Positions 6,019 through 17,260 of a stretch of DNA of 52,459 nucleotides are shown in pieces. Origin of the DNA: JACCZX01 sp038216465. GTDB taxonomy: Bacteria > Pseudomonadota > Gammaproteobacteria > Burkholderiales > Burkholderiaceae_F. Position 1 is the first letter of the stretch; every line of letters begins with the position of its first letter. Below the pieces are notes generated by a model, which was not told the DNA's origin, did not search any database, and was given only the letters and a program-made list of their open reading frames with translations. The DNA lies in the NCBI GenBank assembly GCA_038216465.1, contig JBBQQC010000024.1:1-52459 (forward strand), in the 5' to 3' direction. A program made the position numbers and the translations under genes.

Positions 6019-6660
6019 CTACAGCGCCGCGACGGCAGCTTGGTACGCGGGCGCGGCTTCCGCGGTCTGCGTTACGGTGCTGCCGAGATCGCGCACCAGG
6101 CCGTCCTTCAGGCCGTAGATCCAGGCGTGGATGGCAAGCTTCTGTCCGCGCTCCCAAGCGTCGCGAACGATCGTGGTCTGGCAGACATTCGCGACCTGTT
6201 CGATCACATTCAACTCGCACAGACGATCGACCCGCTGGCGCAGCTCGGGCAGGCCGGCCACATTGACGTCGTGCTTGGAGTGCACGTCCTGCACGTGCCG
6301 CAGCCAGTTGTCGGCAAGGCCGACGCGCTGATTCTGCAGCGCAGCCGAAACGCCGCTACAGCCATAATGCCCGCACACGATGATGTGTTCGATATTCAGC
6401 ACGTCGACCGCGAACTGCATCACCGAAAGACAGTTCAGATCCGTGTGCACGACGACGTTGGCGACGTTGCGATGTACGAACAGCTCGCCGGGCGCCAGCC
6501 CGACGATGTCGTTGGCCGGAACGCGACTGTCGGCGCACCCGATCCATAAGTAGCGCGGGCGCTGCTGCTTCGACAGCCGTGAAAAGAATTCCGGGTCGTT
6601 GCGGCGCAGGCGCTCGGACCAGGCGCGATTGTTTTCAATCAGGTGAGAGAGTGAATGCAT
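6019..6660 (-). CDS. can: Beta-class carbonic anhydrase
   Basis: A 213-residue enzyme that interconverts CO2 and bicarbonate. The zinc ligands Cys42, Asp44, His98 and Cys101 and the dyad residue Arg46 (CADSR and HYGCSG motifs) fall at the same residue numbers as in E. coli Can. The start at 6660 (MHSLSHLIENN) matches the family N-terminus; an open frame extends upstream but runs into the pirin gene. It lies 11 bases after the pirin stop on the same strand, so the two may share a transcript. Confidence 0.95.
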   Translation of the reverse strand: MHSLSHLIENNRAWSERLRRNDPEFFSRLSKQQRPRYLWIGCADSRVPANDIVGLAPGELFVHRNVANVVVHTDLNCLSVMQFAVDVLNIEHIIVCGHYGCSGVSAALQNQRVGLADNWLRHVQDVHSKHDVNVAGLPELRQRVDRLCELNVIEQVANVCQTTIVRDAWERGQKLAIHAWIYGLKDGLVRDLGSTVTQTAEAAPAYQAAVAAL

Positions 6661-6671
6661 GGCGCGGCCGG

Positions 6672-7712
6672 TCAGTCGGCCAATGCTACCGACTTGTTCT
6701 GCGTCTGCCCGTCGGCGTACGTCGCGAATCTCCCTCGATCGGCCGCGTGCACCGGCGCCGCGTCGGGCCACGGCCAGCCGCCGAAACGCGTGCGACTGTA
6801 ATCGGCGAACGCCTGCTCGATCTCTTGCCGGCTGTTCATCACGAACGGCCCGGATTGCACCACCGTTTCGTTGATCGGCAGCCCTTGCAGCAGCAGGAAC
6901 TCGCTTTCTTCGTCACCGTTGTTCAACTCGACCGACTGCTGCGCGCGCAGCTCCAACGCCGCGTGTTCGGTGATCAGCTGACCGCCGACGGTGACGTGCG
7001 CTCCATTGAAGAAGTAAAGGTTTCTGCGCGAGCCCGCATTCGCCGCCGGCAAAAGCCAGCTCGCATTGGGCGCCATCTTGATCGTCCATATCGCGACGTC
7101 CGATGTGGGGTTTGCTGCCCACGAGTGCGGTGGCGGAGGCAGCGGCGAGGACTGCGCCTGCGCGATACGGCCCGCGATGCAGGTGACCTCGGTAACGCCG
7201 CGCTGCGCGTCGGTCGCAACGTGATGCGGGATATCTTCCGACCAGAACATCGTGAAGTGAGGCGCCGCCATCTTGCCCACGGCAGGCAGGTTCAGCCAGA
7301 TCTGAAACAGCTCCAATGGGTTCGACTGATCTGTGCGCAGCAGAGGAAACATTTCCGAGTGCACGACGCCGCGCCCGGCCGTTAGCCATTGCACGTCACC
7401 GTTACCGAAGCGTGCCGCGGCGCCGAGCGAGTCGGCATGATCGATGAAGCCTTTGCGAACGATCGTCACCGTCTCAAACCCGCGGTGCGGGTGCGATGGA
7501 AAGCCGGGAACCGTGCAGCCGTGGTACATGCGCCAGCCATCCTTGCCCGCAAAGTCCTGGCCGAGATCGCGCCCGGCAAGCGGGGCGTTCGGTCCGAGTT
7601 GCGCGTTGCCGCGTGGATACGCGTCGTCGTGATGAACGCATAGAAGGAAAGGATCGATCGTTTCCCAGGTGAAGCCGAGGCTGCTCTGCTGAATGACGGG
7701 GTTTGATTCCAT
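6672..7712 (-). CDS. Pirin family protein
   Basis: A 346-residue bicupin. The N-terminal cupin has the metal-binding set His74, His76, His118 and Glu120 (SHPHRGFET and GRGVVHSEM), matching human pirin H56, H58, H101 and E103. Pirins are iron proteins; some bacterial ones have quercetinase activity, others bind metabolic enzymes, and the role here is not known. The C-terminal cupin with the 'GPFVMN' block is intact. GGAG is 7 bases upstream of the ATG. The gene is followed directly by can. Confidence 0.92.
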   Translation of the reverse strand: MESNPVIQQSSLGFTWETIDPFLLCVHHDDAYPRGNAQLGPNAPLAGRDLGQDFAGKDGWRMYHGCTVPGFPSHPHRGFETVTIVRKGFIDHADSLGAAARFGNGDVQWLTAGRGVVHSEMFPLLRTDQSNPLELFQIWLNLPAVGKMAAPHFTMFWSEDIPHHVATDAQRGVTEVTCIAGRIAQAQSSPLPPPPHSWAANPTSDVAIWTIKMAPNASWLLPAANAGSRRNLYFFNGAHVTVGGQLITEHAALELRAQQSVELNNGDEESEFLLLQGLPINETVVQSGPFVMNSRQEIEQAFADYSRTRFGGWPWPDAAPVHAADRGRFATYADGQTQNKSVALAD

Positions 7713-7899
7713 TTCGCTTCTCCAACATTAACCTATCGCTTGCCGACCGCCGGACGGGTCGCTTGTCGCGGAAGATCGGCGCCATTTACTATGGCCGCAC
7801 AACCCCAAGGATATGCCGCCATGGCCGCGATCGATTCAGCGCGATGACGAGTACTAGGGGTCCCGGCTGAGTAGCAGACAACTTCAAGGAGATTGATTC

Positions 7900-8673
7900 A
7901 TGGCATCCATCAAACGCTTTGCGTTGGCATTTTTGATCGCTGCATCCGTCACTGCGCCCGTCGCGCAGGCCGGCGGCGTCGACGACGTCATCAAGGCCGG
8001 CGTGCTGCGCGCCTGCACGCCCGGCGACTACAAGCCGTTCAGCTTCGCCCAGCCCGACGGCACGTTCGAAGGCATCGATGTCGATCTGATGCAGTCACTC
8101 GCCACCAGCCTAGGCGTCAAAGTCGAATACGTGAAGACGACGTGGGCGAATCTGCTTGCGGACTTCACCGCCAACAAATGCGATATCGCGGTCGGCGGTA
8201 TTTCAGTGACCCTTGATCGCCAGAAGCGCGTCGCCTTCAGCAACGCCTACATGATCAACGGCAAGACGCCGCTGGTGCGCTGTGCGGACGTCAAGCGGTA
8301 TCAGACCGTCGCCGACATCGACAAGGCCGACGTCAAGGTCATCGCCAATCCCGGCGGCAGCAACGAGCGCTTCGCGAAGACCAACTTCAAGACCGCAAAG
8401 CTGACGATCCATTCCGACAACCTCGGCATCTTCGACGAAGTGCTGAAAGGCAACGCCGACGTCTTCGTCACCGAATCGGCCGAGGCGATCGTGCAGCAAA
8501 GCCAGAAGCCGGGTCTTTGCGCAGTCAATCCCGACAAGCCGCTGCAGTACGGCGAGATGGCGTACCTGCTGCCGCGCGGCGACGTGGTGACGAAAGACTA
8601 CGTCGACCAGTGGCTGCACCTGACGAAGGCGAGCGGCGAATACCAGCGCATTGTCAGCCGCTGGCTGAAATAA
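7900..8673 (+). CDS. Periplasmic PheC-like protein (cyclohexadienyl dehydratase or solute-binding protein)
   Basis: A 257-residue protein with a clear signal peptide (MASIKRFALAFLIAASVTAP, then VAQA/GG). It has the periplasmic solute-binding family 3 fold. It resembles cyclohexadienyl dehydratase PheC more than amino-acid binders: GDYKPFSF, WANLLADF, ISVTLDRQKR, NPGGSNERFAKTN, GLCAVNP and the C-terminal YVDQWLHLTK all recall PheC. PheC converts prephenate to phenylpyruvate and arogenate to phenylalanine in the periplasm. No permease or ATPase gene is next to it, which also favours an enzyme over a transporter part. AAGGAG precedes the ATG. Confidence 0.78.
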   Translation: MASIKRFALAFLIAASVTAPVAQAGGVDDVIKAGVLRACTPGDYKPFSFAQPDGTFEGIDVDLMQSLATSLGVKVEYVKTTWANLLADFTANKCDIAVGGISVTLDRQKRVAFSNAYMINGKTPLVRCADVKRYQTVADIDKADVKVIANPGGSNERFAKTNFKTAKLTIHSDNLGIFDEVLKGNADVFVTESAEAIVQQSQKPGLCAVNPDKPLQYGEMAYLLPRGDVVTKDYVDQWLHLTKASGEYQRIVSRWLK

Positions 8674-8690
8674 AGCAGGGGTCGCGGGGA

Positions 8691-9881
8691 CTAGTGCAGC
8701 GGAGCCGCGGGCCGATCCTCGGCTTCTTCCGGCGGTTCCGCATGCACCACGTGCCCCGCAGCGTTCGGGAACATCGGCGCGCCGCAGTCGTCGCAGAACT
8801 CGAGTGGGAAGCGGTGTGCGTGCGCCACCGCCTTGTGCAGAGTGAGCGCTTTCAGCGCCTTGTCGACGTCTTCCATCGTCTGCTCTTCGTCGTCACCGAG
8901 CAGCGGCCATACGACTCCTTCAATCACGTCGTCGTCGCTGCTGTTCTTGGCGAGCCCGATACGAACTTCGCCGCCCGTAGTTCCGTTCGGATCTTCAAAG
9001 ACGCCGAACGCGGCCGTCAGTGCATTGGGCGCGAAATCATAGGCAAGTTTTAAATACGACACCGCTGCATCGAGGGAAAACTCGCGCAGCTCCCGATCTG
9101 CGAAACGCAGTGCCGCGTGAAATGCGTTCGGCGACAGCACGCGGAAGCGGCAGCCGGTCATCACTGGTTGCAGGACGCCGGCGACCTGTTCGCCGAATGT
9201 CGAAAGGGCAGCAGTTTTGGAATCCGGATCGACGCCCGACTCCTGCCAGTGGTACAGCGCCGCACCTTGTCGGGCCGCGATCGCGAGCAGGATGTAACGT
9301 GTATCGGCCAGCATCGCGACCGGTTCGCGTAGTTTTTTCGCATCTACGTGCAGCGTTATGCCCTCGGCAATCGCGTCTCCCAGCTGTTCTGTCTGGCGCC
9401 GGACGTCTGCGAAAGCCTCCGGCAACTGATCGATAGAAAATAGGTAATCGGCGAGCGCCACGCGCGCATCGCGTGCGAGCAGGTGGCCGCTCAGGTGCGC
9501 GCGCACGCTGTCGCACAGCGCCGGTACGAGCGTCGTCGTCGGCAGCCGATAGCGCGACCACGCGAGCAGCGGCAGCGCGATCAGCAGCGCGTCGTGCGGT
9601 TGGCCGTCGATGTCGATGACCGTACTTTCGGCACAGCTCTCGGCCAGGTCGGCCAGATCGTCGTAAGCAGGTTGACTCGAGCGCGCGAGATCTTCCAGCG
9701 CAGCCTCGACGGCGTCGTCGTTGCGGCGTCCAAGCCGATCGTTGATCAGCTCGATCAGACGGCGCTGCCAAAGCTGCTCCTCCAGGCGGCTGCCCGATTC
9801 GGACAGGCGGCGTGCCAGTTTGACCAGACCTTGAGCGTCGACGGATTGTCGGCTGCGCGAGCTAATTCGAGTGCGGCGCAT
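8691..9881 (-). CDS. DUF2863 family protein
   Basis: A 396-residue protein recognised from its N-terminus (MRRTRISSRSRQSVDAQGLV and LSESGSRLEEQ), typical of DUF2863, a family found mainly in Burkholderiales. Its function is unknown. A CxxC pair near the C-terminus (CDDCGAPMFPN) looks like half a zinc-binding site. The start at 9881 is preferred because AAGG lies about 7 bases upstream. It ends 17 bases from the convergent pheC-like gene. Confidence 0.88.
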   Translation of the reverse strand: MRRTRISSRSRQSVDAQGLVKLARRLSESGSRLEEQLWQRRLIELINDRLGRRNDDAVEAALEDLARSSQPAYDDLADLAESCAESTVIDIDGQPHDALLIALPLLAWSRYRLPTTTLVPALCDSVRAHLSGHLLARDARVALADYLFSIDQLPEAFADVRRQTEQLGDAIAEGITLHVDAKKLREPVAMLADTRYILLAIAARQGAALYHWQESGVDPDSKTAALSTFGEQVAGVLQPVMTGCRFRVLSPNAFHAALRFADRELREFSLDAAVSYLKLAYDFAPNALTAAFGVFEDPNGTTGGEVRIGLAKNSSDDDVIEGVVWPLLGDDEEQTMEDVDKALKALTLHKAVAHAHRFPLEFCDDCGAPMFPNAAGHVVHAEPPEEAEDRPAAPLH

Positions 9882-9937
9882 GGGTGAACCTTGCAAGCGG
9901 GAGGCGGCGATTATCGCACTGCGCAGGCACTGAGGCG

Positions 9938-11716
9938 CTAGCGGCGACTGATTCGCGGTGCGCGGTCGGGTGACAGCGGTTGCGCGCCCGACACTTGATG
10001 CAGATATTCGGTCAGTGCATCAACATCGACCGGACCGCCGACTCGATCGGTGCCCTCGCGCAAAACGCGAAAGCCGTCGCCACCGTCCGCGAGAAAATTG
10101 TTGACGGTCACTCGATACGGCCGGTCCAGTTGAATCGCGGCGCCATCGAGGCGCATCGACTGCGCAACGACCCGGTTTCCGTGCGAGCCGCTCGCTAGCC
10201 AGGCGTACGAGAAGCCGCGCGACGGTTGAAGCATGCGCGCATGTTCGTTGGTTGAGCTCCACTGCTGTTCGAGCATCTGCTTAAGCTGGGCACCGGTGAG
10301 AGTCAGCGTTACGAGCGTATTGCCGAATGGCTGCGATGCGAAAGCGTCGCCGTACGTCACCAGGTCATCGCCTGCCGCGCTGCGCAGATCGGCGCGCAGT
10401 CCGCCCGGATTCGTGAACGCGAGCTGGGCGCCATTGGCGCGTGTGCTCGCAAGCTGCGCGTCAGCGATCAGGCGTCCGAGGGCGTTGTCTCCGCCCGCTG
10501 CCGCGCGCCGATCGAACTCCGCTGCGATGCGGCCGACCGGACGCTGCGCTATCGGCGCTGCAAGCTTGCGATAGTGCTCGACGATCGCTTCCACTTTCGG
10601 ATCAGGTGCAAGCGGCGGATATTCAGCGCGCAGTGCATATCCGGTCCGCACGCCGTTCGGCACGGGTACGTTCTGCGCACGGGTACGCTGACGCATGATC
10701 TTTCCGGTCGCCCGTTCGATCTGCACGTCGACCACCGAAACCAGGCGCCCGTACGACGCCGCCTGGATGATGACCCTGCCGTCGACGACGCAGTTGTACG
10801 CGCGATGCGTGTGCGCGGAAAGCACGATGTCGATCGCCGGATCGAGCTCGCGTGCGATATCGAAAATGGCTCCGCGCGGATTGCGGCACGCGTCGTAGCC
10901 GCCTTCGGCTTCGCCACCTTCATGCACGACGGCAACGATTGCGTGCACTCCCTGCGCCTGCAATGACTTCGCGAACTGGTTCAGTGCCTTTGCCTCGTCG
11001 ACGAAACGCACCCCGGCGATGCCGCTCGTTACGACGATGCCGCGCGTGGCGCGTGTTACCGCGCCGATAAATCCGATGCGAACGCCATCGATGTCCTTGA
11101 TCCAGGCCGGCGCCACGATCGGCTGTTCGCTATCGCGCGCGAGTACATTGGCCGAGAGAAACGTGAAGCGCGCGCCGCTGAACTTTCCATCGATCCCGGC
11201 GCACGTCTGCCGGTTGGCCGTCGGCTGGGTCTGACATCCTCCGCCCGCCAGTCGCAGCAGATGCGCGACGCCACGGTCGAACTCGTGGTTGCCCAACGCG
11301 CTGATATCGAGGCCGATCGCGTTCATCACCTCGATCGTCGGCTCGTCGTCGAACAGTCCCGATGTCAGCGGCGAGGCGCCGACCAGGTCCCCGGCAGAGA
11401 CGACGACGTGCCGCGGTTGCTCGGCCCTCAGTTGATTGATGCGCGATGCGAGGAAGGCCGCGCCACCACTTCGAAGTAGCACCGTGGCATTCGGCCGCGC
11501 CGGGTCGGGCACGGCAATCGAATTATCGGCGGACTCCAGATGCCCGTGAAAATCGTTGAACGCAATGATGCGAATCGGCACGCTTTGCGCCGAGGTGACC
11601 GGCGCGTGCAGCACAAGAATGGCTGCTGTAACTATCGCGATCCGCGAAAATGCCGGCGTTCGAACTGCTACATTTGCTCGACTGCGCCGGGTCGTCCGTC
11701 TGCCCAATGGATCCAT
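9938..11716 (-). CDS. Secreted 5'-nucleotidase / bifunctional metallophosphatase
   Basis: A 592-residue UshA-like protein. It has an Arg-rich N-terminus and hydrophobic segment (AIVTAAILVLHAPVTSAQS) acting as a signal peptide, a metallophosphatase domain with AFNDFHGHLE, SAGDL, GNHEFDRG and SAHTH, and a C-terminal nucleotidase domain with FTNPGGLRADL. It should hydrolyse nucleotides in the periplasm and release phosphate and nucleosides. The ATG at 11716 forms part of the palindrome ATGGATCCAT that also holds the start of the divergent MFS gene. This leaves no promoter space if both starts are right. Confidence 0.9.
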   Translation of the reverse strand: MDPLGRRTTRRSRANVAVRTPAFSRIAIVTAAILVLHAPVTSAQSVPIRIIAFNDFHGHLESADNSIAVPDPARPNATVLLRSGGAAFLASRINQLRAEQPRHVVVSAGDLVGASPLTSGLFDDEPTIEVMNAIGLDISALGNHEFDRGVAHLLRLAGGGCQTQPTANRQTCAGIDGKFSGARFTFLSANVLARDSEQPIVAPAWIKDIDGVRIGFIGAVTRATRGIVVTSGIAGVRFVDEAKALNQFAKSLQAQGVHAIVAVVHEGGEAEGGYDACRNPRGAIFDIARELDPAIDIVLSAHTHRAYNCVVDGRVIIQAASYGRLVSVVDVQIERATGKIMRQRTRAQNVPVPNGVRTGYALRAEYPPLAPDPKVEAIVEHYRKLAAPIAQRPVGRIAAEFDRRAAAGGDNALGRLIADAQLASTRANGAQLAFTNPGGLRADLRSAAGDDLVTYGDAFASQPFGNTLVTLTLTGAQLKQMLEQQWSSTNEHARMLQPSRGFSYAWLASGSHGNRVVAQSMRLDGAAIQLDRPYRVTVNNFLADGGDGFRVLREGTDRVGGPVDVDALTEYLHQVSGAQPLSPDRAPRISRR

Positions 11717-12966
11717 CGATTTCGTCTTCGCCAGCTTCCTCGGTTCGCCATGATGCCGAAGTCATCGGTCTCGTCGGTCTGGCGCACGGTACCTCGCATT
11801 TCTTTCATCTGATGTTGCCCCCTTTGTTTCCATGGCTGATGAAAGACTTCGCACTGTCCTACACCGAGGCGGGTCTGCTGATGACGACATTCTTCGTCAT
11901 CAGCGGCATTGGTCAGGCGCTGGCGGGCTTCGTCGTCGACAAAGTCGGGTCGCGGCCGGTACTGTTTTTCGGAATCGGTTTGCTGGCGTCGTCGGGTGTG
12001 ATACTCGGTTTATCCAATAGCTACTCGATGCTGTTGCTGACCGCAGCCGTCGCCGGGCTGGGCAACAGCATTTTTCATCCTGCCGATTTCACTCTGCTCA
12101 ACCGCCGCGTGGCGCAGCCGCGGCTTGGGCACGCGTTTTCGGTGCATGGCCTCTCCGGAAACCTCGGATGGGCAGCGGCGCCCATATTCATGGCGGGCAT
12201 GGCAACATACGCCGGATGGCATGCCGCCGGCTTTGCCGCTGCGGCCGTCGGCGTCTCCGTTCTCGCGATCCTCATTTTGCGACGCTCGATGCTGGCTAAC
12301 GCCGCGGCCGAGTTGGTCGTGCCGAGCCACGCGCAGACTGAAGCTGGCAAGCCGTCGGTCAATCAGTTTGCGTTTCTGCGATCGGTACCGGTGTGGATGT
12401 GCTTTGCATTTTTCTTTTGCGCTACGGCGGCCTTTGGCATCTTGCAGAACTATGCGCCGGCGATTCTCGGCAACGTCTATGGCATGTCGCTGGTCGTGGC
12501 CACCGGCAGTTTGACGGCCTATCTGCTGGGTAGCGCCGCCGGCACGATCACCGGCGGCTTCCTGGCTGCGCGCAATGATCGCAATGATCAGCTGATCGCG
12601 GTTGCACTCGGATTCAGCGCAGTTATGGCACTGTCGCTGGCATCAGCGCAGATCGCGGCCGCGCTGGTGATTCCGACCATGGCGCTGATGGGCTTCGGCG
12701 TTGGTGTTTCGGGGCCGAATCGCGACCTGTTGGTACGGCGGGCGGCGACCAGTCAGTTCGGCAAAACTTCGTTCGGCCGCATTTACGGTTTTGTTTACTC
12801 GGGACTTGATATCGGGCTAGCGATGTCGCCGCTGGTCTTCGGTCCGTTGCTGGATGCGGGCCGGTTTCAGGCAACGCTGCTGGCAGTGGCAATGCTGCAG
12901 GTCGCGGCGCTGCTCACCGCCATGCGAATCGGAACCGCCGCGCGTAGAAGGGCGGTAGCCGCCTAA
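11707..12966 (+). CDS. MFS transporter (fosmidomycin-resistance-like)
   Basis: A 419-residue major facilitator with about twelve membrane segments. The opening LVGLAHGTSHFFHLMLPPLF, a 'GHxxxH..q...P' type first helix, is like the Fsr (fosmidomycin resistance) branch, and the loop signature AGFVVDKVGSRPVLF is present. The substrate is unknown. The start at 11707 (MDPSISSS) is the only ATG before the first helix, but its ribosome-binding site is poor. It diverges from the 5'-nucleotidase with overlapping first codons and converges with a small membrane protein 3 bases beyond its stop. Confidence 0.85.
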   Translation: MDPSISSSPASSVRHDAEVIGLVGLAHGTSHFFHLMLPPLFPWLMKDFALSYTEAGLLMTTFFVISGIGQALAGFVVDKVGSRPVLFFGIGLLASSGVILGLSNSYSMLLLTAAVAGLGNSIFHPADFTLLNRRVAQPRLGHAFSVHGLSGNLGWAAAPIFMAGMATYAGWHAAGFAAAAVGVSVLAILILRRSMLANAAAELVVPSHAQTEAGKPSVNQFAFLRSVPVWMCFAFFFCATAAFGILQNYAPAILGNVYGMSLVVATGSLTAYLLGSAAGTITGGFLAARNDRNDQLIAVALGFSAVMALSLASAQIAAALVIPTMALMGFGVGVSGPNRDLLVRRAATSQFGKTSFGRIYGFVYSGLDIGLAMSPLVFGPLLDAGRFQATLLAVAMLQVAALLTAMRIGTAARRRAVAA

Positions 12967-12969
12967 TCG

Positions 12970-13248
12970 CTAGAGTGTCAGGCTGAACGTGGCAAATACG
13001 AAGATCGCGCACCCCATCAGCAGCGCAAACGCGCGCCAGCCATGCTTCGAAAAATCGGCGCCCGATTCGTTCAGCAGAAATCCCGAAAAACCGCCGACGA
13101 TGAATGACAGCGAGCCTTCGCTCGCCCACACACCGGAACTCAATGAATCGGCCATTTCCACCAGCGCGATCGCGCACAGCGTAAAACCGAGCATTCGGAG
13201 CAGGCCCATCAGCGATGGGGCGTTCAGTTGGATGCCAAGTACGTTCAT
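12970..13248 (-). CDS. Small membrane protein of unknown function
   Basis: A 92-residue protein with three predicted membrane segments (about residues 14-33, 45-60 and 70-90) and no recognisable family motif. The open frame fills the space between the MFS gene and the aceA promoter region. I do not recognise it; the hydrophobic pattern supports a real coding gene. Confidence 0.6.
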   Translation of the reverse strand: MNVLGIQLNAPSLMGLLRMLGFTLCAIALVEMADSLSSGVWASEGSLSFIVGGFSGFLLNESGADFSKHGWRAFALLMGCAIFVFATFSLTL

Positions 13249-13635
13249 GATGTTTCGCGTCAGTTGGTGCGCCAGCCCTTTGCGTGCGCTTCAATTCGTT
13301 AACGTGAATGTGGCAGATTCGTTCATCGGGATTTGTCCGAAATGCCCCAGCGCCCGCATCTAATTTTCGCGGGCGGTCTTGTCCCGCATCTTTGGTAATC
13401 GGTGCCGTTTCATCGGCTTGGCGGACATTTCGCCATCCGGAAAGCGCGCTATTGCACGGCAGCACAGTTCGTTTCAGGCTGCTCAATTGCATACCGTATT
13501 GCGGCATGGTTAAGCTACTCCGTTGTTTAATTTATTTAAACTGACACTCTTATATAAATTAGAGCGCTTGTTGCATCGCATAAATGCTCGTACGATTTCT
13601 GCTGCCCTTTTTAAGACCCAACCGCGGGAGCAGGC
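13249..13635. promoter_or_regulatory. aceA upstream region
   Basis: No convincing gene is present in these 387 bases. The last 120 are A/T-rich relative to the neighbourhood (around 13525-13560, TTTAATTTATTTAAAC and TTATATAAATT), as expected of the promoter and operator region of the glyoxylate-shunt operon. An imperfect inverted repeat TTGCATAC-C-GTATTGCGG lies near 13485-13505 and could be an operator. The exact promoter was not resolved. Confidence 0.4.
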
Positions 13636-14955
13636 ATGACGGCACGTGAACTCGATGCACAACGGCTTCAAAAGGAATGGAACGAAAGCGCGCGCTGGAG
13701 GGGCATCAAGCGCGGCTATGGGCCGGAGGACGTGGTGCGGCTGCGCGGCTCGATGGCGATCGAACACACCCTGGCCAAGCGTGGTTCCGAGAAGCTGTGG
13801 CGGCTGCTGAACGCCGAACCGTTCGTCAACGCACTTGGGGCGCTGACCGGCAACCAGGCGATGCAGCAGGTCAAGGCTGGATTGAAGGCGATCTACCTAT
13901 CGGGATGGCAGGTGGCGGGCGATGCGAATCTGGCCGGCGAGATGTACCCAGACCAATCGCTTTATCCTGCCAATTCGGTGCCGGCGGTGGTTCGCCGCAT
14001 TAACAACACGTTTGCGCGCGCCGACCAGATCCAGTGGATGGAAGGCAGGAATTCCGGTGATGCGGGGTATGTCGATTACTTCGCTCCTATTGTCGCCGAC
14101 GCCGAGGCGGGCTTCGGTGGTGTGCTGAATGCCTTTGAGCTGATGAAGTCGATGATCGAGGCGGGCGCCGCGGGAGTGCATTTCGAGGACCAGCTGGCAT
14201 CGGTCAAGAAGTGCGGACACATGGGCGGCAAGGTGCTGGTGCCCACACGCGAAGCAGTCGCCAAGCTGATCGCAGCGCGCCTGGCGGCGGATGTGTGCGG
14301 CGTGTCCACGCTGTTAGTTGCGCGTACCGACGCCGAAGCAGCCGACCTGGTGACCTCCGACGTTGACGATAACGACACTGCGTATTTGACCGGAGAGCGC
14401 ACCGTCGAGGGTTTCTTCAAGACAAAGCCGGGTTTGCAGCAGGCAGTGTCACGCGGGTTGGCCTATGCGCCGTACGCGGACCTGGTGTGGTGCGAAACCG
14501 GTAAGCCCGATCTCGCGTTCGCAAAGTCTTTCGCCGACGCGATCCACAAGCGGTTCCCAGGGAAGATGCTGGCCTACAACTGCTCGCCGTCGTTCAACTG
14601 GAAAAAGAACCTTGATGATTCGACGATCGCCCGCTTCCAGACTGAGCTTGGGGCAATGGGCTACAAGTTCCAGTTCATTACGCTGGCCGGTTTCCACGCG
14701 CTCAACTATTCGATGTTCCATCTGGCACACGGGTATGCGCGCCATCAGATGAGCGCATTCGTCGAATTGCAGCAAGCTGAATTTGCCGCCGCCGATAGAG
14801 GATTTACCGCGGTCAAGCACCAGCGCGAGGTGGGCACCGGATATTTCGATGCGGTAACGACGACGATCGAGCGCGAAGCGTCGACTTCCGCTCTGAGGGG
14901 CTCGACCGAGGACGAGCAATTCTTTGATCGCAAGGCGGACAAGCAGGCCGCGTAG
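13636..14955 (+). CDS. aceA: Isocitrate lyase
   Basis: A 439-residue enzyme that splits isocitrate into glyoxylate and succinate, the first step of the glyoxylate shunt. The catalytic loop KKCGHMGGK (residues 191-199, Cys193) and the phosphate-binding and metal-site stretches (SGWQVAGDANLAGEMYPDQ, GYVDYFAPIVADAEAGFGG) are intact. Length is normal for the proteobacterial enzyme (E. coli 434). GGGAG precedes the ATG. It heads an operon with a haloacid dehalogenase gene (27 bases downstream) and aceB. Confidence 0.97.
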   Translation: MTARELDAQRLQKEWNESARWRGIKRGYGPEDVVRLRGSMAIEHTLAKRGSEKLWRLLNAEPFVNALGALTGNQAMQQVKAGLKAIYLSGWQVAGDANLAGEMYPDQSLYPANSVPAVVRRINNTFARADQIQWMEGRNSGDAGYVDYFAPIVADAEAGFGGVLNAFELMKSMIEAGAAGVHFEDQLASVKKCGHMGGKVLVPTREAVAKLIAARLAADVCGVSTLLVARTDAEAADLVTSDVDDNDTAYLTGERTVEGFFKTKPGLQQAVSRGLAYAPYADLVWCETGKPDLAFAKSFADAIHKRFPGKMLAYNCSPSFNWKKNLDDSTIARFQTELGAMGYKFQFITLAGFHALNYSMFHLAHGYARHQMSAFVELQQAEFAAADRGFTAVKHQREVGTGYFDAVTTTIEREASTSALRGSTEDEQFFDRKADKQAA

Positions 14956-14981
14956 CGCAGAACAAATTAGACTAGCGGGCC

Positions 14982-15673
14982 ATGCCCGCCGCTCTCTTTG
15001 ACGTCTTCGGAACGTTGCTAGACGTTTATTCGGTCACGCGCCGTGCCGAGGAAATGTTTGTTGGTCAGGGCGAACAACTCGCCCGCCTGTGGCGTGACAA
15101 GCAGATCGAATATTCGCGGTTGCGCACGCTGTCGGGTCGCTACGCAACCTTCTCGGAAGTCACGCGCGATGCTCTCGAGTATTCGCTGCAGGCGCTGAAC
15201 CTGCAGGCCGGACCAAACGATGTTGCGCGTCTGGCCGACGAGTACAAGCGTCTGGCGCCGTTTGCCGACGTCGCTCCTGCGCTGGCACAGTTGCACGGCG
15301 CGGGTGTGCGTCTCGGCGTGCTTTCGAACGGCGATTCGGAAATGCTGGAGACAGCGCTGGTGACGTCCGGCTTGCATCGATATATCGATCTGGTGCTGTC
15401 GGCCGATCAGGTGCGTGCGTTCAAGACGGCACCGTCGGTCTATGCGCTGGGCCCGCGCACGTTGAAGCTGCAACCGCAGCAGATCACTTTCGTGTCGAGC
15501 AATTGCTGGGACGCGTGCGGCGCGGCGTGGTACGGCTACACGAGCTTCTGGGTGAATCGAACCGGCGCACCGCTTGAGCGCCTCGGCGTAAAACTCAGCG
15601 GTATCGGCAGCAGCCTGGCCGACGCTGCGCAGTTTGTGCTTCGTGACGTTGCTCTGGGCAAGGAGCTGTCGAC

Positions 15674-15677
<4 letters not shown>
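14982..15677 (+). CDS. (S)-2-haloacid dehalogenase (type II, HAD superfamily)
   Basis: A 231-residue HAD hydrolase. All nine residues known to matter in the Pseudomonas L-2-haloacid dehalogenase L-DEX are present at a constant offset of three: Asp7, Thr11, Arg38, Ser115, Lys148, Tyr154, Ser172, Asn174 and Asp177. The enzyme replaces the halogen of 2-haloacids with hydroxyl; chloroacetate would give glycolate. It sits between aceA and aceB and overlaps aceB by 4 bases (ATGA). The physiological substrate may not be a haloacid, but the active site is complete. Confidence 0.9.
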
Positions 15678-17257
<1,580 letters not shown>

Positions 17258-17260
17258 GGA

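Noticed and set aside
12914..13507. A 197-residue minus-strand frame before aceA
   Set aside because: It covers the promoter region and overlaps the small membrane protein in another frame; no family resemblance.
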